From: Oscillospiraceae bacterium
Lineage (GTDB): Bacteria; Bacillota; Clostridia; Oscillospirales; CAG-272
NCBI GenBank assembly: GCA_003343845.1
Contig: QAKK01000031.1
Coordinates: 1-53,051, forward strand
Direction of reading: 5' to 3'
Length of the DNA: 53,051 nucleotides
Both the position numbers and the translations under genes were made by a program. Position 1 is the stretch's first letter; each line of letters begins with the position of its first letter. Positions 41,217 through 50,004 of the stretch are shown in pieces. Under the pieces are notes generated by a model. The model was given only the letters and a program-made list of their open reading frames with translations, had not been told where the DNA came from and made no database searches.

Positions 41217-42500
41217 TTAATAGACTTTGATTGCGCCTTCGGGACGAATCGACATCACCACGCATGCGCCGTCGCCGAACGCGGCGTTCATCACGCTGCG
41301 GTAGTGCTCGACCTCGGCGTGCGGCACGAATGCCTGGATCGTACCGGCAAATCCGCCGCCGTGTACGCGGTATGCGCCGCCGCGGCCTGCGAGGGTGTCC
41401 TCGGTCAGGCAGAGCGCCAGCGACAGACCCTGCTCGCGGACGTTCTTCGTGGTGAAGACATTTTGCAGGTACTTGTAGCTCGAATCGCCGGATGCCAGTA
41501 CGCCGCGGAAGAAGGTCTCGATATCGCCTGCCAGCAGGGCTTTCTTCTGCATGGCAACGCGGACGTTCTCGTTCTCAAAGTGGATGGCGCGCAGAATCGC
41601 GCGGTCGCCCACCGTCTTGCGCAGCGCGGGGATCTCGCGGATGATCTCTTCCTTGGTCACGTCGCGCAGCACCGTCTTGCCGAAGTGCGCGGCGACCGCC
41701 TTCATCTCGGCGGGCACCGAGGCGTAGTCCTCGTTGAGGTCGGCGTGGTTGCCGCCCGTGTTGGTGATGCAGAGGCTGTAGCCCGCCTTTGCCATGTCAA
41801 AGGCAAGCGGCTCAATGACGGGCGCCTTGGGATCTGCAAAGTCGATGGCGACAAAGCCGCCGACCGCACAGGCGGTCTGATCCATCAGCCCGCAGGGCTT
41901 GCCGAAGTACACGTTCTCGGAGAACTGCGCAATGCGCGCGACCTCGGCGTTGTCCACGCTGCCCTCGTTGTAGAAATGGTTGATGATGTTGCCCACCATG
42001 ACCTCAAATGCTGCGGAGGACGAAAGCCCCGAGCCCTTGTGGACGTTGTTGGTGGTGAAGGCGTCAAAGCCGCCGGTCTTGTGTCCGTAGTTGACAAAGC
42101 CCTGCACCATGCCCGCGATCAGCGCGCGGGACTTGAAGTAGAATTCGGCGTTCGGCGTCTTGCACTCGGTGACCGTCATGCGGTCCTCGGAGTAGCCCTC
42201 GCTGCGCAGACGGACAAGCCCGTCGTCGTTCTTCGCCGCAACGGCGATGATGTCGAGGTTGATCGCGGCGGCAAGGACGCAGCCGTGGTTGTGGTCGGTG
42301 TGGTTGCCGGAGATCTCGCTTCTGCCGGGAACGGAGAAGAGCGAAACATCGCGGTCGATGCCGTAGTCTGCCTCAAAATTGTGAATGGTGCGGATATAGC
42401 GCGCCTTCTGCATCTCGGCGTCCTTTGCGCCGTAGAGCTTCTCGAACACGGCGTTCAGCTCGCCGCTTTCGATTTTGCGGACAAGTTCGGTTGTTTTCAT
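41217..42500 (-). CDS. galK: Galactokinase-family (GHMP) sugar kinase
   Basis: A 427-residue GHMP kinase. The ATP-binding motif GSGLSSSAAFEV and a C-terminal GGAYRVHGGGFAGT are clear. The galactokinase signature normally reads GRxNxxGEHTDY; here it is GRSEISGNHTDHN (59-71). The Asn for Glu change affects a residue that contacts sugar in known galactokinases. It probably phosphorylates a hexose, but galactose itself is an inference. No other Leloir gene lies nearby. AAAGGAG supports the ATG at 42500. Confidence 0.82.
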   Translation of the reverse strand: MKTTELVRKIESGELNAVFEKLYGAKDAEMQKARYIRTIHNFEADYGIDRDVSLFSVPGRSEISGNHTDHNHGCVLAAAINLDIIAVAAKNDDGLVRLRSEGYSEDRMTVTECKTPNAEFYFKSRALIAGMVQGFVNYGHKTGGFDAFTTNNVHKGSGLSSSAAFEVMVGNIINHFYNEGSVDNAEVARIAQFSENVYFGKPCGLMDQTACAVGGFVAIDFADPKAPVIEPLAFDMAKAGYSLCITNTGGNHADLNEDYASVPAEMKAVAAHFGKTVLRDVTKEEIIREIPALRKTVGDRAILRAIHFENENVRVAMQKKALLAGDIETFFRGVLASGDSSYKYLQNVFTTKNVREQGLSLALCLTEDTLAGRGGAYRVHGGGFAGTIQAFVPHAEVEHYRSVMNAAFGDGACVVMSIRPEGAIKVY

Positions 42501-42536
42501 GCAAGCAACTCCTTTATGTACGGATAGTTTGATTCT

Positions 42537-42565
42537 ATTGTAAACTGTGCAGCCCGTGCGGGCAA
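42537..42565 (-). promoter_or_regulatory. Promoter of the galactokinase gene
   Basis: On the minus strand, TTGCCC (42565-42560) and TACAAT (42542-42537) are spaced by 17 bases. The -35 box is weak, so an activator may help. An AT-rich palindromic stretch (about 42612-42628) lies upstream and could be an operator. Confidence 0.6.
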
Positions 42566-42842
42566 TAGCATTTTTATTGGGAACTTTCATCGGAATTAGT
42601 ACCCATACATATTTAATATATCATATATGTGCGCAAATGTAAACAGGGAATTTTGCGGCACTTTTTTGCACATGGGTGTGCTTTGTGAGGATTTTGATAA
42701 GACTTGGACGGCGGAAGCAAGCCCCCGTCCTACGATAAAATGGTGTGCGGTGCAGAAATTTTTTGCCCCCATACGGGTTTGCGCGCCTTTTTGTACCCGC
42801 GTTTTCCTCCTTTAACCTTTCTTGAACCTCTTACAACTGTTC
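42566..42842. other. Intergenic region between galK and the U32 gene
   Basis: About 400 bases lie between the two start codons. Near 42612-42628 is an AT-rich, palindrome-like stretch (ATATATCATATAT). Near 42704-42740 an inverted copy of the GGGGGCTTGCT module seen in other repeats is present. No gene is visible. Promoters face both ways. Confidence 0.6.
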
Positions 42843-42871
42843 TTGACTTTGCGGCGGCGGTATAGTATGAT
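42843..42871 (+). promoter_or_regulatory. Promoter of the U32 gene
   Basis: TTGACT (42843-42848), 17 bases, then TATGAT (42866-42871). The start codon lies 31 bases downstream. Confidence 0.85.
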
Positions 42872-42902
42872 AAAGTAAGAATTTTTTCGGGAGGATGCAG
42901 CT

Positions 42903-44135
42903 TTGCCAAAAAAGCCCGAATTGCTCGCACCGGCGGGCAACTTTGAAAAACTGAAAGCCGCACTGCTTTACGGGGCGGACGCGGTGTATTTTGCCGGAGA
43001 TATGTTCGGCATGCGCGCGGCGGCGGGCAACTTCACCGCGGAGGAGATCTTCGAGGCGGTGGCATACACGCACGCGCGCGGCGCACGCGCCTATCTCACG
43101 GTCAACACCATGCCGCGCACGGCGGAATACCCCGCGCTGCGGGATTACCTTGCCTCGCTGCGCGGCAGCGGGATCGACGCGCTGATCGTCAGCGACCTCG
43201 GCGTGCTCGAGACGGCGAAGGAACTGCTGCCCGAGGCGGAGCTGCACATTTCGACGCAGGCGTCCTCGGTCAGCGTGGCGGACGTGCGCGCCTGGCGCGC
43301 GCTCGGCGCATCCCGCGTGGTGCTTGCGCGCGAGCTGACACTCGATGAGGTCGCTGCGATCGTGCGCGCCGTGCCGGACACCGAGATCGAGTGTTTCATC
43401 CACGGCGCGATGTGCGTCTCCTACAGCGGGCGCTGCCTGCTCTCCAACTTTTTCACGGGCAGGGATTCCAATCGCGGCGCGTGCGCGCAGCCCTGCCGCT
43501 GGAATTACCGCACGCTTGAGGTCGTTGAGGAGAAACGCCCGGACGCGCCGATGCCGCTTTACGAAGACAAGGACGGCACCTTCATCATGTCCTCGCGCGA
43601 CATGTGCATGATTGAGCATGTGCCGGAACTTGTGGACGCAGGCATCACCAGCTTCAAGATCGAGGGGCGCATGAAGAGCGCCTACTACACCGCCGTCGTC
43701 ACCAACGCCTACCGCATGGCGATCGACGCCTATCTGCGTGGCGGCGCGGACTACCGCTTTGATCCGCAGCTCTTTCGCGAACTGGAGAGCGTCAGCCACC
43801 GCGACTACGGCACGGGCTACTGGTTTGACACCCCGCGCGAAGAAGCCAATGTCTGCAAGAACATGGGTTACATCCGCGAGAAGGCGTACATCGCCACCGC
43901 GCTCGGCTACGACGCAGCAAGCGGACGCGCGACCTTTGTGCAGCGCAACAAGGTCTCCGCGGGAGAGACAGTGGAGCTGATCTCGCCGGGCAAAGTCGGG
44001 CGGGCATTTACCGCCTGTGAGCTCTGTGACGAGGCGGGCGCGCCGATCGAAAGCGCGCCGCATCCCGGCATGATCTTCAGCCTGCGCGTACCCTTTGCGG
44101 TCAAGGCGGGCGACATTTTGAGAGGGGGCAACTGA
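42903..44135 (+). CDS. U32 family peptidase / tRNA hydroxylation protein (TrhP-like)
   Basis: A 410-residue U32 protein. Family motifs ELLAPAGNFEKLKAAL, the VYFAG patch, HISTQ, FIHGAMCVSYSGRCLLSN and the cysteine pair GACAQPCRW are present; the cysteines could hold an Fe-S cluster. Homologues (YrrO/YegQ, TrhP) are needed for 5-hydroxyuridine in tRNA, so a modification role is likelier than proteolysis. The start is TTG 42903, with GGAGG seven bases upstream. It has its own promoter and leads to uppP and mrnC. Confidence 0.9.
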   Translation: MPKKPELLAPAGNFEKLKAALLYGADAVYFAGDMFGMRAAAGNFTAEEIFEAVAYTHARGARAYLTVNTMPRTAEYPALRDYLASLRGSGIDALIVSDLGVLETAKELLPEAELHISTQASSVSVADVRAWRALGASRVVLARELTLDEVAAIVRAVPDTEIECFIHGAMCVSYSGRCLLSNFFTGRDSNRGACAQPCRWNYRTLEVVEEKRPDAPMPLYEDKDGTFIMSSRDMCMIEHVPELVDAGITSFKIEGRMKSAYYTAVVTNAYRMAIDAYLRGGADYRFDPQLFRELESVSHRDYGTGYWFDTPREEANVCKNMGYIREKAYIATALGYDAASGRATFVQRNKVSAGETVELISPGKVGRAFTACELCDEAGAPIESAPHPGMIFSLRVPFAVKAGDILRGGN

Positions 44136-44136
44136 T

Positions 44137-45021
44137 ATGGCAACGGCTATCGAATTTCTGAAGGCGATCCTGATCGGCATCGTGCAGGGCATCACCGAGT
44201 GGCTGCCGATCTCCAGCACGGGGCACATGATCCTTCTGAACGACCTTGTGCACCTCAACGTGAGCGACGCGTTCTGGGAGATGTTTGAGGTGGTCATCCA
44301 GCTCGGCTCGATCCTGGCGGTCGTGGTGCTGTATTTCTCGCGGCTGTGGCCCTTTGCGATGAAAAAGAACATCGGGGGCGGCGACCTGCTCTGCGGCATC
44401 GGCAAGGTCGGCATCAAGCGGCACACCATGGTGCTCTGGCTGCATGTGCTGATTGCCGCCGTGCCCGCCGGTGTCGTCGGCGTGCTCTTTAACGACTGGT
44501 TCGACGCGCATTTCTACAATCCGGTCTGCGTTTCGGTTTCGCTGATCGTCTACGGCGTGCTGTTCATCGTCGTGGAGCAGCTGCACCGCGGCAAGACCTT
44601 CAAGATGAACGCGGTGGAGGACATCGGTTACGGCACGGCGTTCGGCGTCGGCGTCTTTCAGATGCTTTCGCTCGTGCCGGGCACGTCGCGCTCCGGTTCA
44701 ACGATTCTCGGCGCGTCGATCCTCTCGGTCTCGCGCCCGGCGGCGGCGGAATTCTCGTTCTTCCTCGCCGTGCCGGTCATGCTCGGCGCGTCGCTGCTCA
44801 AGGGCATGAAGTTTGCGGGCAAGGTTGCCGCCGGCGCGGAGGTGTTCGGCGGGTATGAGGCGATGATTCTCGCGGTCGGCTGCATCGTGGCGTTTGTCGT
44901 TTCGCTGGCGGCGATCCGCTTCCTCATGGACTTCGTCAAGAAGCACAGCTTCACCGCGTTCGGCATCTACCGCATCGTGCTCGGCGTACTCGTGCTGCTT
45001 CTGCGGGTGTTTGTCAAGTGA
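44137..45021 (+). CDS. uppP: Undecaprenyl-diphosphatase UppP (BacA)
   Basis: A 294-residue membrane phosphatase that recycles the wall-precursor carrier lipid undecaprenyl pyrophosphate. Both catalytic signatures are present: ITEWLPISSTGH (19-30) and VPGTSRSGST (180-189). About eight TM segments fit the family. It begins one base after the U32 stop, so it is in the same operon. Loss or gain of this family affects bacitracin sensitivity (known). Confidence 0.96.
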   Translation: MATAIEFLKAILIGIVQGITEWLPISSTGHMILLNDLVHLNVSDAFWEMFEVVIQLGSILAVVVLYFSRLWPFAMKKNIGGGDLLCGIGKVGIKRHTMVLWLHVLIAAVPAGVVGVLFNDWFDAHFYNPVCVSVSLIVYGVLFIVVEQLHRGKTFKMNAVEDIGYGTAFGVGVFQMLSLVPGTSRSGSTILGASILSVSRPAAAEFSFFLAVPVMLGASLLKGMKFAGKVAAGAEVFGGYEAMILAVGCIVAFVVSLAAIRFLMDFVKKHSFTAFGIYRIVLGVLVLLLRVFVK

Positions 45022-45398
45022 GCGGGGAGGAACTGCTCCGCACGGCGGACGGCGCGTCGCTTGCCTATCTCGGCGACTGCGTGTTTGAGCTTTGGGTGCG
45101 GCGGCGTCTGCTGCTGTCGGGCATCAAGGGGACGGGCGCGCTGAACGAGGCGTCCCGCCGCTATGTGACAGCGAAGAACCAGTGCGCGGCGTTCCACCGC
45201 ATCGAGGGAATGCTGACCGAGGAGGAGACGGCATATTTCCGCCGCGGGCGCAATTCGCCGCATCTGTCGGTGCCGCGTTCGGCATCGGGGGCGGAATACC
45301 GCACGGCAAGCGGCTTTGAGACGCTTTGCGCCGCGCTCTACCTCGCGGGGGATGAAACCCGCCTCGATGCGCTGCTGACCAAGGCATTTGAAGCATAA
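45018..45398 (+). CDS. mrnC: Mini-ribonuclease III (MrnC)
   Basis: A 126-residue RNase III-like domain without a double-strand RNA-binding domain. Motifs LAYLGDCVFELWVR (D20 and E24), RRGRNS and ASGFETLCAALYL (second acidic set) match MrnC, which matures 23S rRNA ends in Bacillus. The GTG start overlaps the uppP stop by four bases (GTGA). In Bacillus mrnC follows cysS; here it follows uppP. Confidence 0.95.
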   Translation: MSGEELLRTADGASLAYLGDCVFELWVRRRLLLSGIKGTGALNEASRRYVTAKNQCAAFHRIEGMLTEEETAYFRRGRNSPHLSVPRSASGAEYRTASGFETLCAALYLAGDETRLDALLTKAFEA

Positions 45399-45406
45399 AT
45401 CGTCAT

Positions 45407-45458
45407 AGGGCGGGGGCTCGCTCCCGCCGCGTCCAAGCCTTCCCCCAAGGGAAGCCTA
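45407..45458. repeat. Repeat module between mrnC and the hydrolase gene
   Basis: GGGCGGGGGCTCGCTCCCGC hairpin, then AAGCCTTCCCCCAAGGG followed by GAAGCC. It is similar to the first part of copy A (about 17985-18020). Confidence 0.75.
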
Positions 45459-45484
45459 AACTACACATCTTTGAGGACAATATT

Positions 45485-46210
45485 ATGGACAAGCAATTTT
45501 TATCCGCACATTACGACCGTTTCTGCTGCACCAATATCGAGCTGATCCACGGCGACATCCGCGGGATCATCCTCTATTTCAACGGACTCGGGCACATTGT
45601 CAACCCCGGTCCCGACATGATTGACGCGCCCGCAGCGGCGGCGCGGAATATTCTCTACATCACCCCCTATTACAACCCGTGGGCGTGGATGAACCGCGAT
45701 ACCGTTGCCTTCTGCGACATGCTGGTGGAGATCGCGATGGAAAAATGGAACATTCCGACAGACGCACCGGTCGGGCTGTACGGCGGCAGTATGGGCGGCT
45801 ATTCGGTCTTCCATTACGCCGTGCAGTCGAAGCACAACATCGTCGCGGGCGACCTCAACTGCCCCTGCTGCAACCTTGAATATGAGGTGCTCTGCAACAA
45901 AAGTTCCATCCTGCACACGCTCTTTGAGGCGACGATGGGGTACTGCGATGACTTTACGGCATTTTTGCACGACAATTCCCCGGTCAATATGGTCGGCAAA
46001 CTGAAGCGCATCCCCTACCGCTTTGCGGTCGGCATGCAGGACAGCGTGCTTGCGCCCGCGCAGCATTCGATGAAGCTGATCCCGCTGCTGCGCGACGCGG
46101 GCTACACCGTTGATGTCGCCGAATACCCGCACGCCGGTCACTGCAACATCGGCGCCGAAGCGCGCGCGGCGGAGCATGCCTGGCTGATGGACAGGATGCT
46201 CGGGGACTGA
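45485..46210 (+). CDS. Alpha/beta hydrolase (S9-like), paralogue 1
   Basis: A 241-residue alpha/beta hydrolase. The nucleophile motif GGSMGG gives S102; D186 (GMQDSVLAP) and H219 (AGHCNIG) complete a likely triad. It resembles prolyl oligopeptidase-like hydrolases, and NPWAWMN is a feature shared with the protein encoded after valS (same length, 241 residues). No signal peptide, so it is cytoplasmic. The substrate is unknown. It ends 42 bases before the valS promoter. Confidence 0.82.
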   Translation: MDKQFLSAHYDRFCCTNIELIHGDIRGIILYFNGLGHIVNPGPDMIDAPAAAARNILYITPYYNPWAWMNRDTVAFCDMLVEIAMEKWNIPTDAPVGLYGGSMGGYSVFHYAVQSKHNIVAGDLNCPCCNLEYEVLCNKSSILHTLFEATMGYCDDFTAFLHDNSPVNMVGKLKRIPYRFAVGMQDSVLAPAQHSMKLIPLLRDAGYTVDVAEYPHAGHCNIGAEARAAEHAWLMDRMLGD

Positions 46211-46252
46211 AAAAACGCGCAGGAACGCGTGAAACTGTATGAAAGAAAATTC

Positions 46253-46281
46253 TTGACAACCCTATCACTTTGTGCTACACT
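46253..46281 (+). promoter_or_regulatory. Promoter of the valS T-box leader
   Basis: Perfect TTGACA (46253-46258), 17 bases, then TACACT (46276-46281). Transcription should start near 46288. Confidence 0.85.
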
Positions 46282-46287
46282 TTTTCT

Positions 46288-46506
46288 AAAGCAGCAACGA
46301 CGGGGAGGAGTACCCGTGCGTGCGCCATGCAGAGAGCGCGTCGGTCGGTGAAAGACGCGTATGTGCGCCGCCGGAGAAGGTCGCCCCCGAGCTTCGGACA
46401 GAACGGAGACAAGTAGAGTCCGACGTGTGCCCCCGTTATCGGGCAGGAGTGATAAATCCAGGTGGTACCGCGCTTTCGCGCCCTGACTCAAGTCAGGGCG
46501 CTTTTT
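46288..46506 (+). ncRNA. T-box riboswitch leader of valS
   Basis: A structured leader of about 220 bases. Stem I begins GACGGGGAGGAGTACCCGT (about 46299-46317) and pairs back near 46430. The conserved T-box sequence TGGTACCGCG lies at 46463-46472 and pairs with uncharged tRNA acceptor ends. A terminator follows (arms 46478-46488 and 46491-46501, then TTTTT). Uncharged tRNA-Val should stabilise the antiterminator and allow valS transcription. The specifier codon is probably GTG (about 46425-46427), but I could not confirm the fold. Confidence 0.92.
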
Positions 46507-46538
46507 ATTTTGCAAAATAACCGTTTAAGGAGAAAGAT

Positions 46539-49151
46539 ATGAAAAGCGAACTCGCAAAGACCTATGCCCCGCGCGAATTTGAGGACAGAATCTATCAGAA
46601 TTGGTGCGACAAGGGCTATTTTACCCCCGATGTGAACGACGGCAAGCCGCCGTTCTCGGTCGTCATTCCGCCCCCGAACGTCACGGGGCAGCTCCACATG
46701 GGGCACGCGCTGGACGAGACGCTCCAGGACATTCTCGTCCGCTACAAGCGGATGCAGGGCTTCAGCACGCTGTGGATCCCCGGCACCGACCATGCCGGCA
46801 TTGCCACGCAGATCAAGGTCGAGGAGCAGCTGCGCAAGAATGAGAACCTCACCCGCTATGATCTCGGGCGCGAGAAGTTTCTCGAGCGCGTCTGGGACTG
46901 GAAGCATCAGTACGGCAGCCGCATCATCAATCAGTTAAAGAAGCTGGGCACGTCCTGCGACTGGACGCGCGAGCGCTTCACGATGGACGAAGGCTGCTCC
47001 CGCGCAGTCAAGGAGGTCTTCGTCAACCTCTATGAAAAAGGGCTGATCTACCGCGGCAACCGCATCATCAACTGGTGTCCGCACTGCGCCACCGCTCTCT
47101 CCGACGCGGAGGTCGAATACAGCGAGCAGGCAGGACATTTCTGGCACATCAAGTACCCGATCAAGGGCAGCGACAAGTATGTCGAGATCGCCACCACCCG
47201 CCCCGAGACGATGTTCGGCGATACTGCCGTCGCCGTCAACCCGAACGACGAGCGCTACACCGACCTTGTCGGCAAGACGCTGATCCTGCCGATCGTCGGC
47301 AGAGAGATCCCGGTCATCGCCGACGACTATGTGGAGATCGGCTTCGGTACGGGCTGCGTGAAGATCACGCCCGCCCACGACCCGAACGACTTCCTTGTCG
47401 GGCAGCGCCACGGGCTTGAGCAGATCAAGGTCATGAACGATGACGCCACCATCAACCACTTCGGCGGCAAATACGAGGGCATGGATCGCTACGAAGCGCG
47501 TGACGCCCTTGTCGCCGACCTGGAAGCCGAGGGCTACCTCATCAAGGTGGAGCCGCACACGCACAATGTCGGCACCTGCTACCGCTGCGGCACGACGGTC
47601 GAGCCGATCACGTCCAACCAGTGGTTTGTCAAGATGCAGCCCCTCGCCGAGCCGGCACTCGAGGTCGTCCGCGACGGCAGAGTCCGCTTTGAGCCGGAGC
47701 GCTTCACCAAGATCTACACAAACTGGATGGAGAACGTCCACGACTGGTGCATTTCGCGTCAGCTTTGGTGGGGCCACCGCATCCCCGCATACTACTGCTC
47801 GGGGTGCGGCGAGATGGTCGTCTCCAAGACCGATGTGGACACCTGCCCGAAGTGCGGCGGCCACATGACGCAGGAGAGCGACGTGCTGGACACCTGGTTC
47901 TCCTCGGCGCTCTGGCCGTTCTCCACGCTCGGCTGGCCGGACAAGACGCCCGAGCTGGCAAAATACTATCCCACCTCGGTGCTGGTCACCGGCTATGACA
48001 TCATCTTCTTCTGGGTCGCGCGCATGATCTTCTCGGGGCTTGAGCACATGGGCAAGGAGCCGTTCTCCACGGTCTTCATCCACGGTCTCGTGCGCGATGC
48101 CAAGGGCAGAAAGATGTCCAAGTCGCTCGGCAACGGCATCGACCCGCTGGAAGTCATCGACAAGTACGGCGCGGACGCGCTCCGCTTTGCGCTTGCCACC
48201 GGCAACGCGCCCGGCAACGATATGCGCTTCTCGGATGAAAAGATCGAGGCGGCGCGCAACTTTGCCAACAAGCTGTGGAACGCGGCGCGCTTCGTGCTGA
48301 TGAACCTCGACATCGACGAGGTGAAGCTGCCGGAGGCTGCCGACCTCGCCCTCGAGGATAAGTGGATCCTCGACAAGCTGAACGACCTTGCGGCAAACGT
48401 CTGCCAGAACCTCGATCACTACGAGGTCGGCGTGTCGCTGGCAAATATCTACGACTTCGTTTGGGATATGTTCTGCGACTGGTATATCGAGCTTTGCAAG
48501 CCGCGTCTCTCCGCAGGCGACAAGACGGCACAGAACGTCATCGCCTATGTTCTGCGCGAGACGCTCAAGCTGCTGCATCCCTTCATGCCGTTCATCACGG
48601 AGGAGATCTATCAGAAGCTGCCGCGCGATGCCGAGAGCATCATGATCTCCGCCTTCCCGCGCGAGAATCCGGCGCTGCATTTTGACGCCGAGGCTGCCGA
48701 GATGGAGAAGATCATCGCCCTCATCAAGGCGATCCGCGCGCGCCGCACCGAGATGGGCGTTGCCCCCTCCCGCCGCGCAAAGCTGTATATCGTCACCAAG
48801 AGCACAGAGACCTTTGCGGACGCCGCGCCCTTCTTCCAGAAGCTCGCGGGTGCGTCCGAGGTTGAACTCGCAGACAGCTACGCCGATTCCACAGCGGTGC
48901 AGATCATCACCGACAGCGCCGCAGCGTATATCCCGCTTGCCGATATGATCGACTTTGAAGCCGAGCGCAAGCGCCTCACCACCGAGCTGGAAAAGAACGC
49001 AAACGAGATCAAGCGCGTTGAGGCGAAGCTCGCCAATGAAGGCTTCACCTCCAAGGCGCCCGCCGCCGTCATTGAGGGCGAGCGGCAGAAGCTCGAAAAG
49101 TACCGTGAGGTGCGCCGCGGGCTGGAAGACGCGCTGGCAAAGCTGGGTTGA
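46539..49151 (+). CDS. valS: Valyl-tRNA synthetase
   Basis: An 870-residue class I synthetase. The HIGH motif reads HMGH (53-56) and KMSKS lies at 525-529. The large editing domain sits between them (DDYVEIGFGTGCVKITPAHDPND). The anticodon-binding and C-terminal coiled-coil regions are complete (coiled coil about 800-866). It attaches valine to tRNA-Val. The upstream T-box makes its expression depend on uncharged tRNA-Val. Confidence 0.98.
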   Translation: MKSELAKTYAPREFEDRIYQNWCDKGYFTPDVNDGKPPFSVVIPPPNVTGQLHMGHALDETLQDILVRYKRMQGFSTLWIPGTDHAGIATQIKVEEQLRKNENLTRYDLGREKFLERVWDWKHQYGSRIINQLKKLGTSCDWTRERFTMDEGCSRAVKEVFVNLYEKGLIYRGNRIINWCPHCATALSDAEVEYSEQAGHFWHIKYPIKGSDKYVEIATTRPETMFGDTAVAVNPNDERYTDLVGKTLILPIVGREIPVIADDYVEIGFGTGCVKITPAHDPNDFLVGQRHGLEQIKVMNDDATINHFGGKYEGMDRYEARDALVADLEAEGYLIKVEPHTHNVGTCYRCGTTVEPITSNQWFVKMQPLAEPALEVVRDGRVRFEPERFTKIYTNWMENVHDWCISRQLWWGHRIPAYYCSGCGEMVVSKTDVDTCPKCGGHMTQESDVLDTWFSSALWPFSTLGWPDKTPELAKYYPTSVLVTGYDIIFFWVARMIFSGLEHMGKEPFSTVFIHGLVRDAKGRKMSKSLGNGIDPLEVIDKYGADALRFALATGNAPGNDMRFSDEKIEAARNFANKLWNAARFVLMNLDIDEVKLPEAADLALEDKWILDKLNDLAANVCQNLDHYEVGVSLANIYDFVWDMFCDWYIELCKPRLSAGDKTAQNVIAYVLRETLKLLHPFMPFITEEIYQKLPRDAESIMISAFPRENPALHFDAEAAEMEKIIALIKAIRARRTEMGVAPSRRAKLYIVTKSTETFADAAPFFQKLAGASEVELADSYADSTAVQIITDSAAAYIPLADMIDFEAERKRLTTELEKNANEIKRVEAKLANEGFTSKAPAAVIEGERQKLEKYREVRRGLEDALAKLG

Positions 49152-49155
49152 CGCG

Positions 49156-49881
49156 ATGGAACGCATCATGACCTATGAGACCCTCCGGTGGTACGCCTAC
49201 GTCAACGATAAAATCTGCAAGCAGCCGATCCGCGGCGTGGTCGTCGCGTTCTTCGGCTTCGGCAATCAGACGCGCTACACGGAGGACCCGGTCGAGGGCG
49301 AGTTCTACGGTGATCGCGGGATCCTCTATGTCTATCCTTATAACAACCCGTGGAACCGCATGAATCGCCAGGCGGTGGATTACACCGATGAGGTGCTGGA
49401 CGTGCTGTTTGCACATTACGGGATGGATGAAAAAACGCCCATCGTCGCCTCGGGCGGCAGCATGGGCGGGCAGGGCGCGCTCACCTATATGGTGTATGCA
49501 AAGCGCACGCCGGTTGCCTGTGTGGCAAACTGCCCGGTCTGCGATATGGTCGGACACTGGAACGCGCGCGAGGATCTGCCCCGCTCGTTCTACAGCGCGG
49601 CATACGGCTATCCCGGCAGCTTTGAGGAGGCGCTGCGGTCGCTGTCGCCTCTGCACCTCGCGGACAGAATGCCGGATGCGGACTATCACATCTTCCATTG
49701 TACCGAAGACCGCGTCGTGCCGAAGGCACTGCATTCGGACAAACTCGTCCCCGCGCTCCGCGCGTCGGGGCGGCGCGTCACCTATGACGTGGTCGAGGGG
49801 CGCGGGCATTGCAGCCTGACCCTCGCCGCCAAGGAGAAGTACGCCGCATATATCCTCGCCGCCTTCCCGGAAAAAGCATAA
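49156..49881 (+). CDS. Alpha/beta hydrolase (S9-like), paralogue 2
   Basis: A 241-residue protein with GGSMGG (S102), D185 (TEDRVVP) and H218 (GRGHCSL) as a likely triad, and an NPWNRMNR segment like the NPWAWMNR of the hydrolase encoded before valS. The ATG at 49156 follows the valS stop by four bases, so it shares that transcript and hence T-box control. An alternative start is 49168. The substrate is not known. Confidence 0.82.
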   Translation: MERIMTYETLRWYAYVNDKICKQPIRGVVVAFFGFGNQTRYTEDPVEGEFYGDRGILYVYPYNNPWNRMNRQAVDYTDEVLDVLFAHYGMDEKTPIVASGGSMGGQGALTYMVYAKRTPVACVANCPVCDMVGHWNAREDLPRSFYSAAYGYPGSFEEALRSLSPLHLADRMPDADYHIFHCTEDRVVPKALHSDKLVPALRASGRRVTYDVVEGRGHCSLTLAAKEKYAAYILAAFPEKA

Positions 49882-49883
49882 GC

Positions 49884-49909
49884 AAAAAGCACCCCTCGGG
49901 GTGCTTTTT
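49884..49909. terminator. Bidirectional terminator between hydrolase gene and gdhA
   Basis: AAAAAGCACCCC (49884-49895) and GGGGTGCTTTTT (49898-49909) form a perfect 12-base stem with A and T tracts on each side. It serves the valS operon on the plus strand and possibly gdhA on the minus strand. Confidence 0.93.
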
Positions 49910-49978
49910 GCTTCTTTTGTTGCACTTTACTTGTTGCACTTCACTTGACAATTCACAGCCTGAACGCCCTTGTAACCG

Positions 49979-50000
49979 GTCGAAAACCTCGGTTTTCGAC
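49979..50000 (-). repeat. Hairpin just after gdhA
   Basis: GTCGAAAACC (49979-49988) and GGTTTTCGAC (49991-50000) pair perfectly around a two-base loop. No T run follows on the minus strand, so termination probably needs the nearby hairpin at 49884-49909. Confidence 0.55.
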
Positions 50001-50004
50001 TGAA

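Noticed and set aside
46935..49169. A 744-codon open frame on the minus strand inside valS
   Set aside because: It is fully antisense to valS, whose motifs are complete. No family features were seen in the antisense product.
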